27,928 bases of DNA, from positions 1 to 27,928 of IMG/VR virus record IMGVR_UViG_3300021963_009370. One strand, 5' to 3'. Shown piece after piece: positions 1 through 8,006 of this stretch. A model generated the notes under the pieces. It made no database searches, was not told where the DNA came from, and saw nothing but the letters and a program-made list of their open reading frames with translations. The position numbers and the translations under genes are program-made. Within the stretch, counting starts at the first letter, position 1. Each line of letters begins with the position of its first letter. The stretch comes from a virus.

Positions 1-93
1 TTTTTTGAAAAGTATCCTGCGCTTTCAGGTGTATGGGAAACAGATAAGCTACGTTGGACATTAATAAAACTTTCACCTAAAATTCCAGAGTAA
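1..93 (+). CDS. C-terminal end of an unidentified protein (partial)
   Basis: Frame 1 is open from the first base and stops with TAA at 91-93, giving a 30-residue tail that ends KLSPKIPE. The beginning lies outside the window. It is too short to assign a family. The next small gene starts 4 bases after the stop, so it is probably the upstream member of the same operon. Confidence 0.5.
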   Translation, partial: FFEKYPALSGVWETDKLRWTLIKLSPKIPE

Positions 94-97
94 TTAT

Positions 98-229
98 ATG
101 ATCTTACATCCAAACGAAATTAAGATTACTGATGAAAATCGTGACGCTTTAATGGCAGAAGCTGAAGCATTGGGCAAGGCATATGTATTCGCATTAAAGG
201 ATCAGATAAAGCGTCAATCAGGCAAATAA
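98..229 (+). CDS. small hypothetical protein, 43 aa
   Basis: ATG at 98-100 to TAA at 227-229. The product begins MILHPNEIKITDENRD and continues as a charged, Ala- and Glu-rich helix ending IKRQSGK. There is no recognisable family and no good Shine-Dalgarno sequence. Support comes from tight packing: 4 bases after the upstream stop and 1 base before the next ATG, as expected in a phage operon. Confidence 0.5.
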   Translation: MILHPNEIKITDENRDALMAEAEALGKAYVFALKDQIKRQSGK

Positions 230-230
230 T

Positions 231-383
231 ATGGGAATGTTTTCCTATATTAAAGAACACTTTCGTACCATAAAAAACAAAAAGAAAGGAACGACTAAAA
301 AAGTACGTGTGAAATCATCATATAAACCAAAAAAGGTTACAAAAAAAGTTACAAAAAAGAAAAAGTAGTTGACAGTATGTGAT
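231..383 (+). CDS. small lysine-rich basic protein, 50 aa
   Basis: ATG at 231 to TGA at 381-383. The product starts MGMFSYIKEHF and is then almost entirely basic, with KKVTKK-type repeats in its second half. Such a charge pattern fits nucleic-acid or acidic-surface binding, but that is inference. The 3' end overlaps the -35 box of the promoter that drives the next gene. Confidence is limited by low complexity (the A-rich DNA alone encodes Lys). Confidence 0.45.
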
Positions 384-398
384 GTGTATGTTATATTA
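370..398 (+). promoter_or_regulatory. sigma70-type (early) promoter for the UV endonuclease gene
   Basis: TTGACA at 370-375, a 17-bp spacer, and TATATT at 393-398. The expected start near 405 gives a leader of about 20 bases before the ATG at 428. It belongs to a set of near-identical TTGACA promoters in this window (8730, 10111, 15911, 16475, 22876). Confidence 0.8.
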
Positions 399-427
399 CA
401 TTATGACTTTTATTATGGGCGGTATCT

Positions 428-1318
428 ATGAGCTACCAAGTTGGTTATTGCTGCATCAATAATACGCTAAACAAGAAAGGCATTACGACTGGTCGCACTA
501 TGCGAAAGGCAACCTTTGAAGAAAAGGGATTGCCTTACGTATCTGAATTAGCAACAAAAAATATTGAAGACCTTATTACCATTTTGCTGTGGAATGAGCA
601 GCATGGCATTAAGGTCTTTCGTATGAGTTCAAATTTGTTTCCGTGGAATTCTGAATACAAGTTAGAACAACTCGCACAACATGAACAGCATCTTGCGCTA
701 CTCAAGCGTGCAGGCGAGATTATTCGCAGGTCAGGGCAGCGTGTTAGCGCACATCCCGATCATTTTGTCAAGCTAGGATCTACCAATGATCGGGTCGTAA
801 AAAATTCTATTCATGATCTTGAACATCATTCTGAATTGTTTGATCTCTTAGGATTATCAGTCACACACTATAATCCCTTAAATATTCATGTAGGTATGAA
901 TTATTCAAAGGAAACAGTTACGCGATGGTTGCAATCCTTTGATATGTTGTCCGATAATTGTAAAAAGCGACTCGTTGTTGAGAATGATGACAAGGCCTCA
1001 GGATTTTCTGTACAGCAATTGTTTGATGACATCTACAAGCAGATTTATATTCCTATCACCTTTGATTATTTTCATCATGAGTTTCACAGTGATGGGTTAA
1101 CAGCAAAAGAAGCAGCGGTGTTAGCTGCATTTACGTGGGATACTAAGCCCTTGTTCCATTATAGTGAATCAAAAAATTTGAATGAGCAGGTGTCAGGCAA
1201 TCCGCGTGCTCACTCAGATTATGTGTTCAAAAAGATTGATACCTTCGGATTGCATATTGATATTGATTTAGAAGCAAAAGCAAAAGAACTAGCATACTTT
1301 AAATACATGGAGATATAA
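428..1318 (+). CDS. uvsE: UV-damage DNA endonuclease, UvdE/UvsE family
   Basis: This is a 296-aa TIM-barrel, metal-dependent endonuclease that nicks DNA 5' of UV photoproducts and starts alternative excision repair. Visible family motifs in order: GYCCINNTL at the N-terminus, FRMSSNLFPW (about residues 60-70), SAHPDHFVKLGS (about 105-117), NIHVG (about 152), ENDDKASGFS (about 185-195), FDYFHHEFH (about 213-221) and LFHYSESKN (about 240-248). The His, Glu and Asp in these motifs are the usual metal ligands. Length is typical of bacterial UvsE. It has its own early promoter, so repair would be available early in infection. Its TAA overlaps the next ATG by one base (TAATG), indicating translational coupling. 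Confidence 0.93.
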   Translation: MSYQVGYCCINNTLNKKGITTGRTMRKATFEEKGLPYVSELATKNIEDLITILLWNEQHGIKVFRMSSNLFPWNSEYKLEQLAQHEQHLALLKRAGEIIRRSGQRVSAHPDHFVKLGSTNDRVVKNSIHDLEHHSELFDLLGLSVTHYNPLNIHVGMNYSKETVTRWLQSFDMLSDNCKKRLVVENDDKASGFSVQQLFDDIYKQIYIPITFDYFHHEFHSDGLTAKEAAVLAAFTWDTKPLFHYSESKNLNEQVSGNPRAHSDYVFKKIDTFGLHIDIDLEAKAKELAYFKYMEI

Positions 1319-1578
1319 TGACATTACCTACAAGCCCCGAAGATAAGTTAAAGTTACTTGATGCATTAAAGGAAATTAGTGCATCCATGTCACGTATTGA
1401 AGCTGAGCGTGATTTGTTGAAGAATATCAAAACTGATATTTGTGACGAGTTACAATTAAATCGTAAAGTATTGAACAAGCTTGCTCGCACCTATCATAAG
1501 GGTAATTTCAGCGAGGAACAGGAATTACACAAGCATTTTGAAGAACTCTACGAAACTGTGACAAAAAAGGCCTCGTAA
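1318..1578 (+). CDS. dsbA: DsbA-like double-stranded DNA-binding protein (T4 family)
   Basis: 86 aa, mostly helical and charged. The central block LLKNIKTDICDELQL, followed by VLNKLARTYHKGNF and a C-terminal ELYETV, resembles the T4 DsbA pattern (DELGV, FNRLLALYHKDN, ELYDT), remembered rather than aligned here. In T4, DsbA binds dsDNA near late promoters. The start overlaps the UvsE stop by one base and the stop is one base before the next start. The family call is moderate; the gene itself is secure from packing and codon use. Confidence 0.65.
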   Translation: MTLPTSPEDKLKLLDALKEISASMSRIEAERDLLKNIKTDICDELQLNRKVLNKLARTYHKGNFSEEQELHKHFEELYETVTKKAS

Positions 1579-1579
1579 T

Positions 1580-2599
1580 ATGGATGTGAAGTTAGACTTT
1601 GATGATGTGCTGATTGTCCCACAATTTTCAGACATCACCTCACGAAATCAAGTTGAATTAACGACAACCCTTACAGGATGTCATGGTGCAGAAATTGTTG
1701 GCGTGCCTATCATTGCCGCCAACATGGATGGGGTGGGAACATTCAGTATGCACAATTCCTTGAAAAAGTTTAATGCTTTTACTGCAATTACAAAGCATCA
1801 TACTTTGTCAGATTGGGTAAGTCAAAAAGATGTGAGTCATGCCTTTATAACAATCGGGATGAATGATGGTGAATTGAATAAAGCCGTGGACATCATTAAG
1901 GTGTGGAAAGATAGAGTACCTAACTTTACCCCTAAGATTGTGATTGATGTAGCAAATGGATATATGAATCCGTTTTATGACTTTGTTACTAAGGTTCGGT
2001 TCAACATTCCTGATGCCTTTATTATGGCAGGAACGGTCACTACCCCTGAAGCAACCTGCAGAATCATTGAATCAGGTGCAGATTTAGCACGTATTGGGAT
2101 TGGAACCGGTGCGGTTTGCACCACACGCCGCGTAGCAGGTGTTGGCTATCCATTATTTTCTGCCTTAATGGAGTGTGTTGATGCCGCAAATAGTGTTGGC
2201 GGCGGCGTACAAAGCGATGGTGGGTGTGTAAATCCCGGTGATTTTTCGAAAGCGTTCGCAGTTGGCGCTCATATGGTGATGGCAGGAAGTGTTTTTGCGG
2301 GTCATGATGAGTCAGAACAGGAAATTTTTGATGGAAAAGTCACTTTTTATGGGATGAGCAGTCATGCTGCCCAACAAAAACACAATCAAGTGAAGAATTA
2401 TCGGGCATCTGAAGGACGAGTTGTGCAAATTCCGTATAAGGGACTGGTAGAACACACAATTTCTGATATTTTAGGAGGAATTCGCTCCACCTGTGCCTAT
2501 GTAGGTGCAAAAAATCTACAAGAATTGTATGAAAAATCACAATTTATTCGTGTAAATAATCAATTGAATCGGTCACTTGAACAATATACGATACGATAA
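1580..2599 (+). CDS. guaC: GMP reductase (IMPDH/GMPR family)
   Basis: 339 aa, close to the usual 340-350 aa of GMP reductases. It converts GMP to IMP and NH3 using NADPH, feeding guanine nucleotides back toward adenine. Motifs: LDFDDVLIVP at the N-terminus, the catalytic-loop motif GIGTGAVCTTR with the active-site Cys near residue 180, GVGYP, SDGGCVNPGDFSKAF, GMSSHAAQ, YRASEGR and the C-terminal ILGGIRSTCAYVGA. The YGMSS...YRASEG region and the absence of CBS domains favour GMP reductase over IMP dehydrogenase. It is packed head to tail with dsbA and the methyltransferase-like gene. Confidence 0.92.
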   Translation: MDVKLDFDDVLIVPQFSDITSRNQVELTTTLTGCHGAEIVGVPIIAANMDGVGTFSMHNSLKKFNAFTAITKHHTLSDWVSQKDVSHAFITIGMNDGELNKAVDIIKVWKDRVPNFTPKIVIDVANGYMNPFYDFVTKVRFNIPDAFIMAGTVTTPEATCRIIESGADLARIGIGTGAVCTTRRVAGVGYPLFSALMECVDAANSVGGGVQSDGGCVNPGDFSKAFAVGAHMVMAGSVFAGHDESEQEIFDGKVTFYGMSSHAAQQKHNQVKNYRASEGRVVQIPYKGLVEHTISDILGGIRSTCAYVGAKNLQELYEKSQFIRVNNQLNRSLEQYTIR

Positions 2600-3205
2600 A
2601 TGATTACACACGAGCGGGTGATACAATGGATGAATGTTGTTCGGGAGGAAATAAACTCTCCCGAACAATTTCGCATTTTAGAGAATTTTTGGGCGAGTCA
2701 GCTAAATAGTAAAATGTGGTTGATTGAAAAAATCAACGAATATTGTTTATTATTTCCTGGATCGCACATTTACATTTTTGGTGGGTGGTATGGCATTCTT
2801 GCACAGCTACTTATTCAAGCCATTCCTGACGTTCATGTAACTTCTATTGACATTGATGACAGATGTAAAATATTAGGTGAACGATTAAAACTACCTGATG
2901 ATAACATTACCTTTGTCACCACGAACATGCAAGATTTCACACAATACGATGAACACACCGCATTGGTAATTAATACCTCAACTGAACACATTTCACAGGA
3001 AACATTTGATAATTGGTTACATCATATCCCTGAACACACAAATATTGTGTTACAGGGAAATAATTTTTTTGCGTGCTCAGAGCATATACGGTGTACTTCA
3101 TCATTAAGTGAATTTCAACAAATAAATAAGATGACCAAGATAAAATTTGCAGGTGAATTTGATTGTGTGCAATTCAAACGATATATGACTATAGGAAGAA
3201 AATAA
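2600..3205 (+). CDS. SAM methyltransferase-like protein
   Basis: 201 aa. The segment IYIFGGWYGILAQLLIQ (about residues 57-73) looks like a class I methyltransferase motif I, followed by VTSIDIDDRC (motif II acid) and NTSTEHIS (motif IV position). Relatives with this GGWYG...IDID...NTSxEHI pattern occur in T4-like aquatic phages, often next to sugar genes; the substrate is unknown. The start abuts the guaC stop and the TAA overlaps the next ATG. Confidence 0.75.
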   Translation: MITHERVIQWMNVVREEINSPEQFRILENFWASQLNSKMWLIEKINEYCLLFPGSHIYIFGGWYGILAQLLIQAIPDVHVTSIDIDDRCKILGERLKLPDDNITFVTTNMQDFTQYDEHTALVINTSTEHISQETFDNWLHHIPEHTNIVLQGNNFFACSEHIRCTSSLSEFQQINKMTKIKFAGEFDCVQFKRYMTIGRK

Positions 3206-4392
3206 TGACAATAGTTTATGTACCTGAAATACCTTCAATACGGGTAAAAAATGGAAAAATATATGAATACTATAATACTATTATACCACATTTATCAAAG
3301 GAATTTAATCAACACGATGGCAACATTGTATGTGTTTGGGCGTTTCCTACTTTTCCCGATACTGTACATTCTGAAAAAACTATTTGCGATTATATACAAA
3401 AAAATATCAAAAATGAGAACACCTTACTCTTTTTCGATAATACACAGGAAGGACATATACTTGGATCATTATATGGTATATATGAAATTCTTGATAAGAT
3501 CAATTTTGATACCACGAAATGCTATTTTTTTAGTTCATCGGCTGATGCATTTCAACTACATGATGCCTTTTGCGTCGAAAATGATGTAAAAAATAAAATC
3601 AATATACGTGTGCTCAACGTTTGGGAACGACATATTGCTAAACATTTTCCCAGAAATAGCAACTTTGATTATGATGTATCACAATTAAGGAAAAAATTGT
3701 TTTTATCTTTTAATAGAATGTCTCGTCATCACAGAATCGCGTTGTTGGGTTTGTTATATCAGCATAATTTAGTAGATAAAGGATATATATCTTTTTTCAC
3801 TGATTTGTATGGAAAATCATTGAAAAAGGTAGCAGATGGTCTTCTATCTTTTGTGAGCGAGGAGACATACAATACAATATTAAATCAAATACTGGCGAAC
3901 TACCATAAATTCCCATTAAAATTAAATACAGACTCAGTTGTTGATAATGTAAATTATGTAAAATCTGATGATGATATTTTTTATAGAAATAGTTATTTTT
4001 CTGTTGTAACTGAGACTTTCTTTTTCGAATCAAAGCGATGGGGGGGTAAAAAGATGTTTGATGAAGATGGTATTTTCTTTTCTGAAAAGACGTATAAGCC
4101 TATAGCATGCAAACATCCATTCGTGTTACTTAATCGACCACATGCTTTGAAATTTTTGAAAAATCAAGGGTATAAAACTTTTCATCCTTTTATTGATGAA
4201 AGTTATGATTCTATTCTTGATGATGAAGCTCGACTGTTAGCGATTGTTAATGAAATTAAGCGGTTATCTACCTTTTCAGACGAACAATGGTATGACTGGA
4301 TGAAAAATATTCATCCTATTATTGAACATAATCACCACACATTGTTATCAAAAGATAAAATGTCACACGAATTATTCAGATTTGATATATGA
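3205..4392 (+). CDS. putative glycosyltransferase-like protein
   Basis: Start chosen at ATG 3205 (TAATG overlap with the preceding stop), giving 395 aa beginning MTIVYVPEIPS; an in-frame start further upstream would overlap the previous gene. I do not recognise a named Pfam family with certainty. Two blocks are diagnostic within the window: LRKKLFLSFNRMSRHHR followed by GYISFFTD, and FFSEKTYKPIACKHPF with LKNQGYKTF and YDSIL downstream. The same two blocks recur in weaker form in the 5048-6022 protein, so the two are paralogues. The SEKTxKPI/GHPF pattern is typical of unassigned phage and bacterial proteins in polysaccharide clusters. Very AT-rich. The role as a sugar transferase is inferred from context. 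Confidence 0.6.
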   Translation: MTIVYVPEIPSIRVKNGKIYEYYNTIIPHLSKEFNQHDGNIVCVWAFPTFPDTVHSEKTICDYIQKNIKNENTLLFFDNTQEGHILGSLYGIYEILDKINFDTTKCYFFSSSADAFQLHDAFCVENDVKNKINIRVLNVWERHIAKHFPRNSNFDYDVSQLRKKLFLSFNRMSRHHRIALLGLLYQHNLVDKGYISFFTDLYGKSLKKVADGLLSFVSEETYNTILNQILANYHKFPLKLNTDSVVDNVNYVKSDDDIFYRNSYFSVVTETFFFESKRWGGKKMFDEDGIFFSEKTYKPIACKHPFVLLNRPHALKFLKNQGYKTFHPFIDESYDSILDDEARLLAIVNEIKRLSTFSDEQWYDWMKNIHPIIEHNHHTLLSKDKMSHELFRFDI

Positions 4393-5045
4393 ATTACAAT
4401 CATTTTTCTAACGAAATAAAGCAAAAATTAGATTCTATGTATCTTTCTGAAGATCAAATGGGCAAGGACAGCAAAATATATCCAATTGACGGGAGTACAA
4501 GAATTAATATACCCTGCGGTCTTGACATTTATAATTTGTGCATGAAAGTGCAACCAAAACATACATTAGAAATTGGTCTTGCGTATGGATTTAGTACTTT
4601 GTATTTTTTAGAAGCGCAAAAAACACATAAATTCACGCACACAGCCACTGATCCTGCTCAGTTTTATTCATATAATGGAATAGGATTTACAAGCGCAAAA
4701 AAGTACACTGAAGAAGGAAAATTCTTTTTTCATGAAAAGTTATCGTTTGATTGTTTAAATATGCTTTACAACGAAAATAGATCATATGATATTATTTTTA
4801 TTGACGGTGGTCATAGATTCGATGATGTGCTGTGTGATTTTACATTAGCCGCACAGATATGCCCCGTCGGCGGATATATTATTTTAGATGATTTGCTTTT
4901 GCCATCTATAACAAAGGTAAGAGATTTTATTGTAAACAACAGGAACGACTTTATTTTTGAGCAATATGTTTCACGTAACCTTGGGTTCTTCAAAAAGGTT
5001 TCAAATTACGATGATAGAGCCTGGGATCATTTTAAAGAATTTTAA
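4389..5045 (+). CDS. class I SAM-dependent methyltransferase (Methyltransf_24-like)
   Basis: 218 aa. SAM-binding motif LEIGLAYGFSTLYFLEA (about residues 58-74), a central DIIFIDGGHRFDDV (about 137-150) with the acidic pair typical of CmcI/TylF-type O-methyltransferases, then GGYIILDDL (about 162-170). Such enzymes usually methylate hydroxyls on sugars or small molecules. It overlaps the preceding gene by 4 bases (ATGA) and sits between the two paralogous glycosyltransferase-like genes. Confidence 0.85.
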   Translation: MNYNHFSNEIKQKLDSMYLSEDQMGKDSKIYPIDGSTRINIPCGLDIYNLCMKVQPKHTLEIGLAYGFSTLYFLEAQKTHKFTHTATDPAQFYSYNGIGFTSAKKYTEEGKFFFHEKLSFDCLNMLYNENRSYDIIFIDGGHRFDDVLCDFTLAAQICPVGGYIILDDLLLPSITKVRDFIVNNRNDFIFEQYVSRNLGFFKKVSNYDDRAWDHFKEF

Positions 5046-5047
5046 TC

Positions 5048-6022
5048 ATGATTATCAAAGAGAGTGTATGTTGTTTTGGCTATCAAAAAAATCAAACATT
5101 TTTTAATTTTCAGAACGTAGTTACTGAAATATCTAAAGCTGAATTACTTTTTATAAATCATTATTCATTATATAAGAGTGTAGGGTTTATTGATGAGGTA
5201 TATTTTCATAAATTAAAAGATTTAAACAAACACATTTACATAGATTCAACGTTTGAACTTATTGAAGAGGAGATTCTTGTTTTTTTAAACAAATTTGATG
5301 ATTTATCAAATATTTTTTATTTTTGTATTCCGAGAAACAATGATTATGCGACGGAGCTAAAAAAACTCACAGTACAGAAAGGATTAAAAATAGTTGAGAA
5401 GCAATTTTTTATTGAGCATTCTAACTATTATATTCCTATCAATGAATTACCTAGAAAAAAATTTCTATTCATGACAGGTAAATCAAGGCCCGAGAGAACG
5501 TGTTTAGTGTCTTACTTGAGTTATTATGATTTAATAAAAGACGGATATATTAGTTATTTTGGTGAAAGTCATGTAGATAAAAATTTTGATATACATTCAA
5601 TTAATGATGTGTTTAATCTTAGTTTAACACCTGAGCAACAAGAAAAAATTCAAATAGGATTAAGTAAAATAAAATTACCGTTAATTCTTGATGAACAATT
5701 TCTAACTAAAGACGTGTCACATTCTTTTTTTTATCCTGGGTATTATTATAACCTTGTTGATTTCGTGCTGGTTTGTGAGACGAATCAATATCCGAGAGAC
5801 GACATTTTTTTTGTCACTGAAAAAACAACAAAGGCAATAGATTTAAACAAAAGAATATTAGTACAAGGAACTAAAAATTTTATAAACAACTTAAAAAGTT
5901 ATTATTTTACACACATGAATAAAGATATTTCTCATTTGACTGATTGGTGTGACATTTCATATGATAAAGCTACCGGAGTTGAGAGAATAGAATTTATAAC
6001 AAATATAATAAAAAATGTCTAA
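5048..6022 (+). CDS. putative glycosyltransferase-like protein, paralogue of 3205-4392
   Basis: 324 aa. Shares with the 395-aa protein the block RKKFLFMTGKSRPER, then GYISYFGES, and the later block LVCETN...FFVTEKTTKAI. It has no signal peptide or membrane segment. The coding sequence is among the most AT-rich in the window (many poly-T and poly-A tracts), suggesting separate acquisition. The function is inferred only from the paralogue and from its position in a methyltransferase/nucleotide-sugar cluster. Confidence 0.55.
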   Translation: MIIKESVCCFGYQKNQTFFNFQNVVTEISKAELLFINHYSLYKSVGFIDEVYFHKLKDLNKHIYIDSTFELIEEEILVFLNKFDDLSNIFYFCIPRNNDYATELKKLTVQKGLKIVEKQFFIEHSNYYIPINELPRKKFLFMTGKSRPERTCLVSYLSYYDLIKDGYISYFGESHVDKNFDIHSINDVFNLSLTPEQQEKIQIGLSKIKLPLILDEQFLTKDVSHSFFYPGYYYNLVDFVLVCETNQYPRDDIFFVTEKTTKAIDLNKRILVQGTKNFINNLKSYYFTHMNKDISHLTDWCDISYDKATGVERIEFITNIIKNV

Positions 6023-6041
6023 AAAAGACATTAATATTTTT
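6014..6041 (+). terminator. possible weak intrinsic terminator
   Basis: AATGTC at 6014-6019 can pair with GACATT at 6027-6032 around a 7-base A-rich loop, followed by a T-rich stretch. It overlaps the stop codon of the upstream gene and precedes the only sizeable gap in this cassette. The stem is AT-rich, so terminator strength is doubtful. Confidence 0.35.
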
Positions 6042-6109
6042 AATTATAATCGTAATATCTGATATATGATGATCTATATAAAAACTCAAACCTTTATGAA
6101 TAAGTAAAA

Positions 6110-6763
6110 ATGGGTGCAAATAAACATGGTCTTTTAGAAAATTGCATATATCATGAAAATGGAGCAATTGTAGAAATTGGGTCAGGGGGTTCATCAACAG
6201 CAACATTACAAGCAATCGCTTATGAAAAAAATTTAAGTTTTTTTTGTGTTGATGTTATACCATATCGTCATGAAGTTTGTGATTATTCAAATTATTATCA
6301 AATGACGGGTGAAGACTTTTTTAGAGACATTTTTCCATCATTCAATAAGAAAATCGTCGCAGCTTATTTAGACAATTTTGATTGGACATGGGACCCAATC
6401 AAAATGATGCAAGAAAAGGAAATCCACCCTGCATATAACCAATATGTAGAATATGCAAATAATGGTGTATTTCTTTCAAATGTGAACAGTGCAATTGCAC
6501 ATTTAAAACAAACCGAAGCAGTTGAAAAATATTGTGTTTCAGGTACTTTGTTATTATATGATGATACGTGGTTTAATTTAAATGATGAAGTATTTTCAGG
6601 GAAAGGATGCGCTGGAATTTATTATTTGCTCTCTAGAGGATGGGAATTGTGCGACCCATTAACACAAGAGCAAATTTTTACTGATATGAGAGAGAATATA
6701 TATAATCACTACACACGATTTCTCAATAAAGAAATTAGTCACATATTATTAAGGAAGCTATAG
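6110..6763 (+). CDS. methyltransferase-like protein
   Basis: 217 aa. AIVEIGSGGSSTATLQ near residues 19-34 is a SAM-binding glycine motif, followed by FFCVDVIPYRHEV and later a LLLYDDTWF stretch at the motif IV position. An in-frame stop at 6101-6103 fixes the start at 6110, so the domain begins almost at the N-terminus. It is preceded by an 87-base AT-rich gap and followed after one base by the nucleotide-sugar dehydrogenase. The substrate is unknown; a sugar is likely from context. Confidence 0.65.
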   Translation: MGANKHGLLENCIYHENGAIVEIGSGGSSTATLQAIAYEKNLSFFCVDVIPYRHEVCDYSNYYQMTGEDFFRDIFPSFNKKIVAAYLDNFDWTWDPIKMMQEKEIHPAYNQYVEYANNGVFLSNVNSAIAHLKQTEAVEKYCVSGTLLLYDDTWFNLNDEVFSGKGCAGIYYLLSRGWELCDPLTQEQIFTDMRENIYNHYTRFLNKEISHILLRKL

Positions 6764-6764
6764 T

Positions 6765-8006
6765 ATGAAAATAGCAATGATCGGTTGCGGGAAACTCGGC
6801 GCCCCGTGCGCTAATCAAATGTTGTATGCGGGACATGACGTTATTGGATATGATGTAATAGACATAGGATTGGCAAAGTTCCCACTTAAGGAAACTATTG
6901 AAGAAGTAGTCAAAGGACGAGAATTAATTTTTATTGCTGTACCTACGCCTCATGACAAGTCATACGGAGGCGAGACACCCACTGCACATTTAGACCCGAA
7001 AGATTTCGATTATTCTATTGTCACATCTGTCTTACAAGAAGTCAATAAACATTGCACTAAAGATCAATTAGTCGTTTTAATTAGCACGGTATTACCCGGA
7101 ACAGTGCGTCGGGAATTCATTCAGCACACCACAAATTATCGGTTCATTTATAATCCCTTTTTGATTGCGATGGGTTCAGTGAATTGGGACATGGTGAATC
7201 CTGAAATGGTGATCATCGGAACAGAAGATGGGTCAACAACAGGTGATGCGAAACTCCTTATTGATTTTTATAACACTATGATGCAGAATAATCCTCGCTA
7301 TGTTGTGGGCACCTGGGATGAAGCCGAATGTATTAAAATTTTCTATAATACGTTTATTTCTGCTAAAATTGGATTAGTCAATATGATTCAAGATGTCGCT
7401 GAAACATCAGGTAACATCAATGTAGATGTGGTAACAACGGCATTAGCACAAAGTACGAAACGAATTATGGGACCTGCCTATATGCGTGCTGGGATGGGTG
7501 ATGCGGGAGCATGCCATCCTCGTGATAACATTGCCTTGCGCTGGCTATCAGATAATTTAGAGTTAGGATATGATTTGTTTGGCGCGATCATGGAAAGCCG
7601 TGAATTGCAAGCTAAGCGTGTCGCTAAAAAGTTATGTGATTTAGCAGTTCAACATGATTTACCCATTTACATTCACGGGAAGGCATATAAACCAGGTGTT
7701 GCATATGTTGAAGGTAGTTATAGTTTGTTAATCGGTCATTACATCAATGAATTTGGATTTGATGTTACTTACCTTGATCCATTAACCGAACAACATACTT
7801 TATACAACGTGAAGGGTGTGATACTGATGGCGCACCATGCACCGACATCATATAGCCACAGTCGAGTTATTGGCAGTGAAACGCAAAAATTCTATTGTAC
7901 CATTTCACCAGGTAGTGTGATCGTGGATATGTGGCGAACTTTAACTGCTGATGATGTACCTAATTGCACATTAATTCATTATGGAAACACACGAAAAAAT
8001 AGTTAA
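6765..8006 (+). CDS. UDP-glucose/GDP-mannose dehydrogenase family protein
   Basis: 413 aa. It oxidises a nucleotide sugar at C6 to the uronic acid with two NAD+. Visible: N-terminal NAD-binding Rossmann motif MKIAMIGCGKLGAPCA, LIFIAVPTP, LISTVLPGTV, YNPFLIAMG, the catalytic-lysine region CIKIFYNTFISAKI (about residues 191-204), and the catalytic-Cys loop GMGDAGACHPRDN with the Cys near residue 249. The C-terminal nucleotide-sugar domain follows. All key residues are present. It provides a likely activated sugar for the upstream glycosyltransferase-like genes, and its last 26 bases overlap nadE. The exact sugar cannot be told. Confidence 0.88.
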   Translation: MKIAMIGCGKLGAPCANQMLYAGHDVIGYDVIDIGLAKFPLKETIEEVVKGRELIFIAVPTPHDKSYGGETPTAHLDPKDFDYSIVTSVLQEVNKHCTKDQLVVLISTVLPGTVRREFIQHTTNYRFIYNPFLIAMGSVNWDMVNPEMVIIGTEDGSTTGDAKLLIDFYNTMMQNNPRYVVGTWDEAECIKIFYNTFISAKIGLVNMIQDVAETSGNINVDVVTTALAQSTKRIMGPAYMRAGMGDAGACHPRDNIALRWLSDNLELGYDLFGAIMESRELQAKRVAKKLCDLAVQHDLPIYIHGKAYKPGVAYVEGSYSLLIGHYINEFGFDVTYLDPLTEQHTLYNVKGVILMAHHAPTSYSHSRVIGSETQKFYCTISPGSVIVDMWRTLTADDVPNCTLIHYGNTRKNS

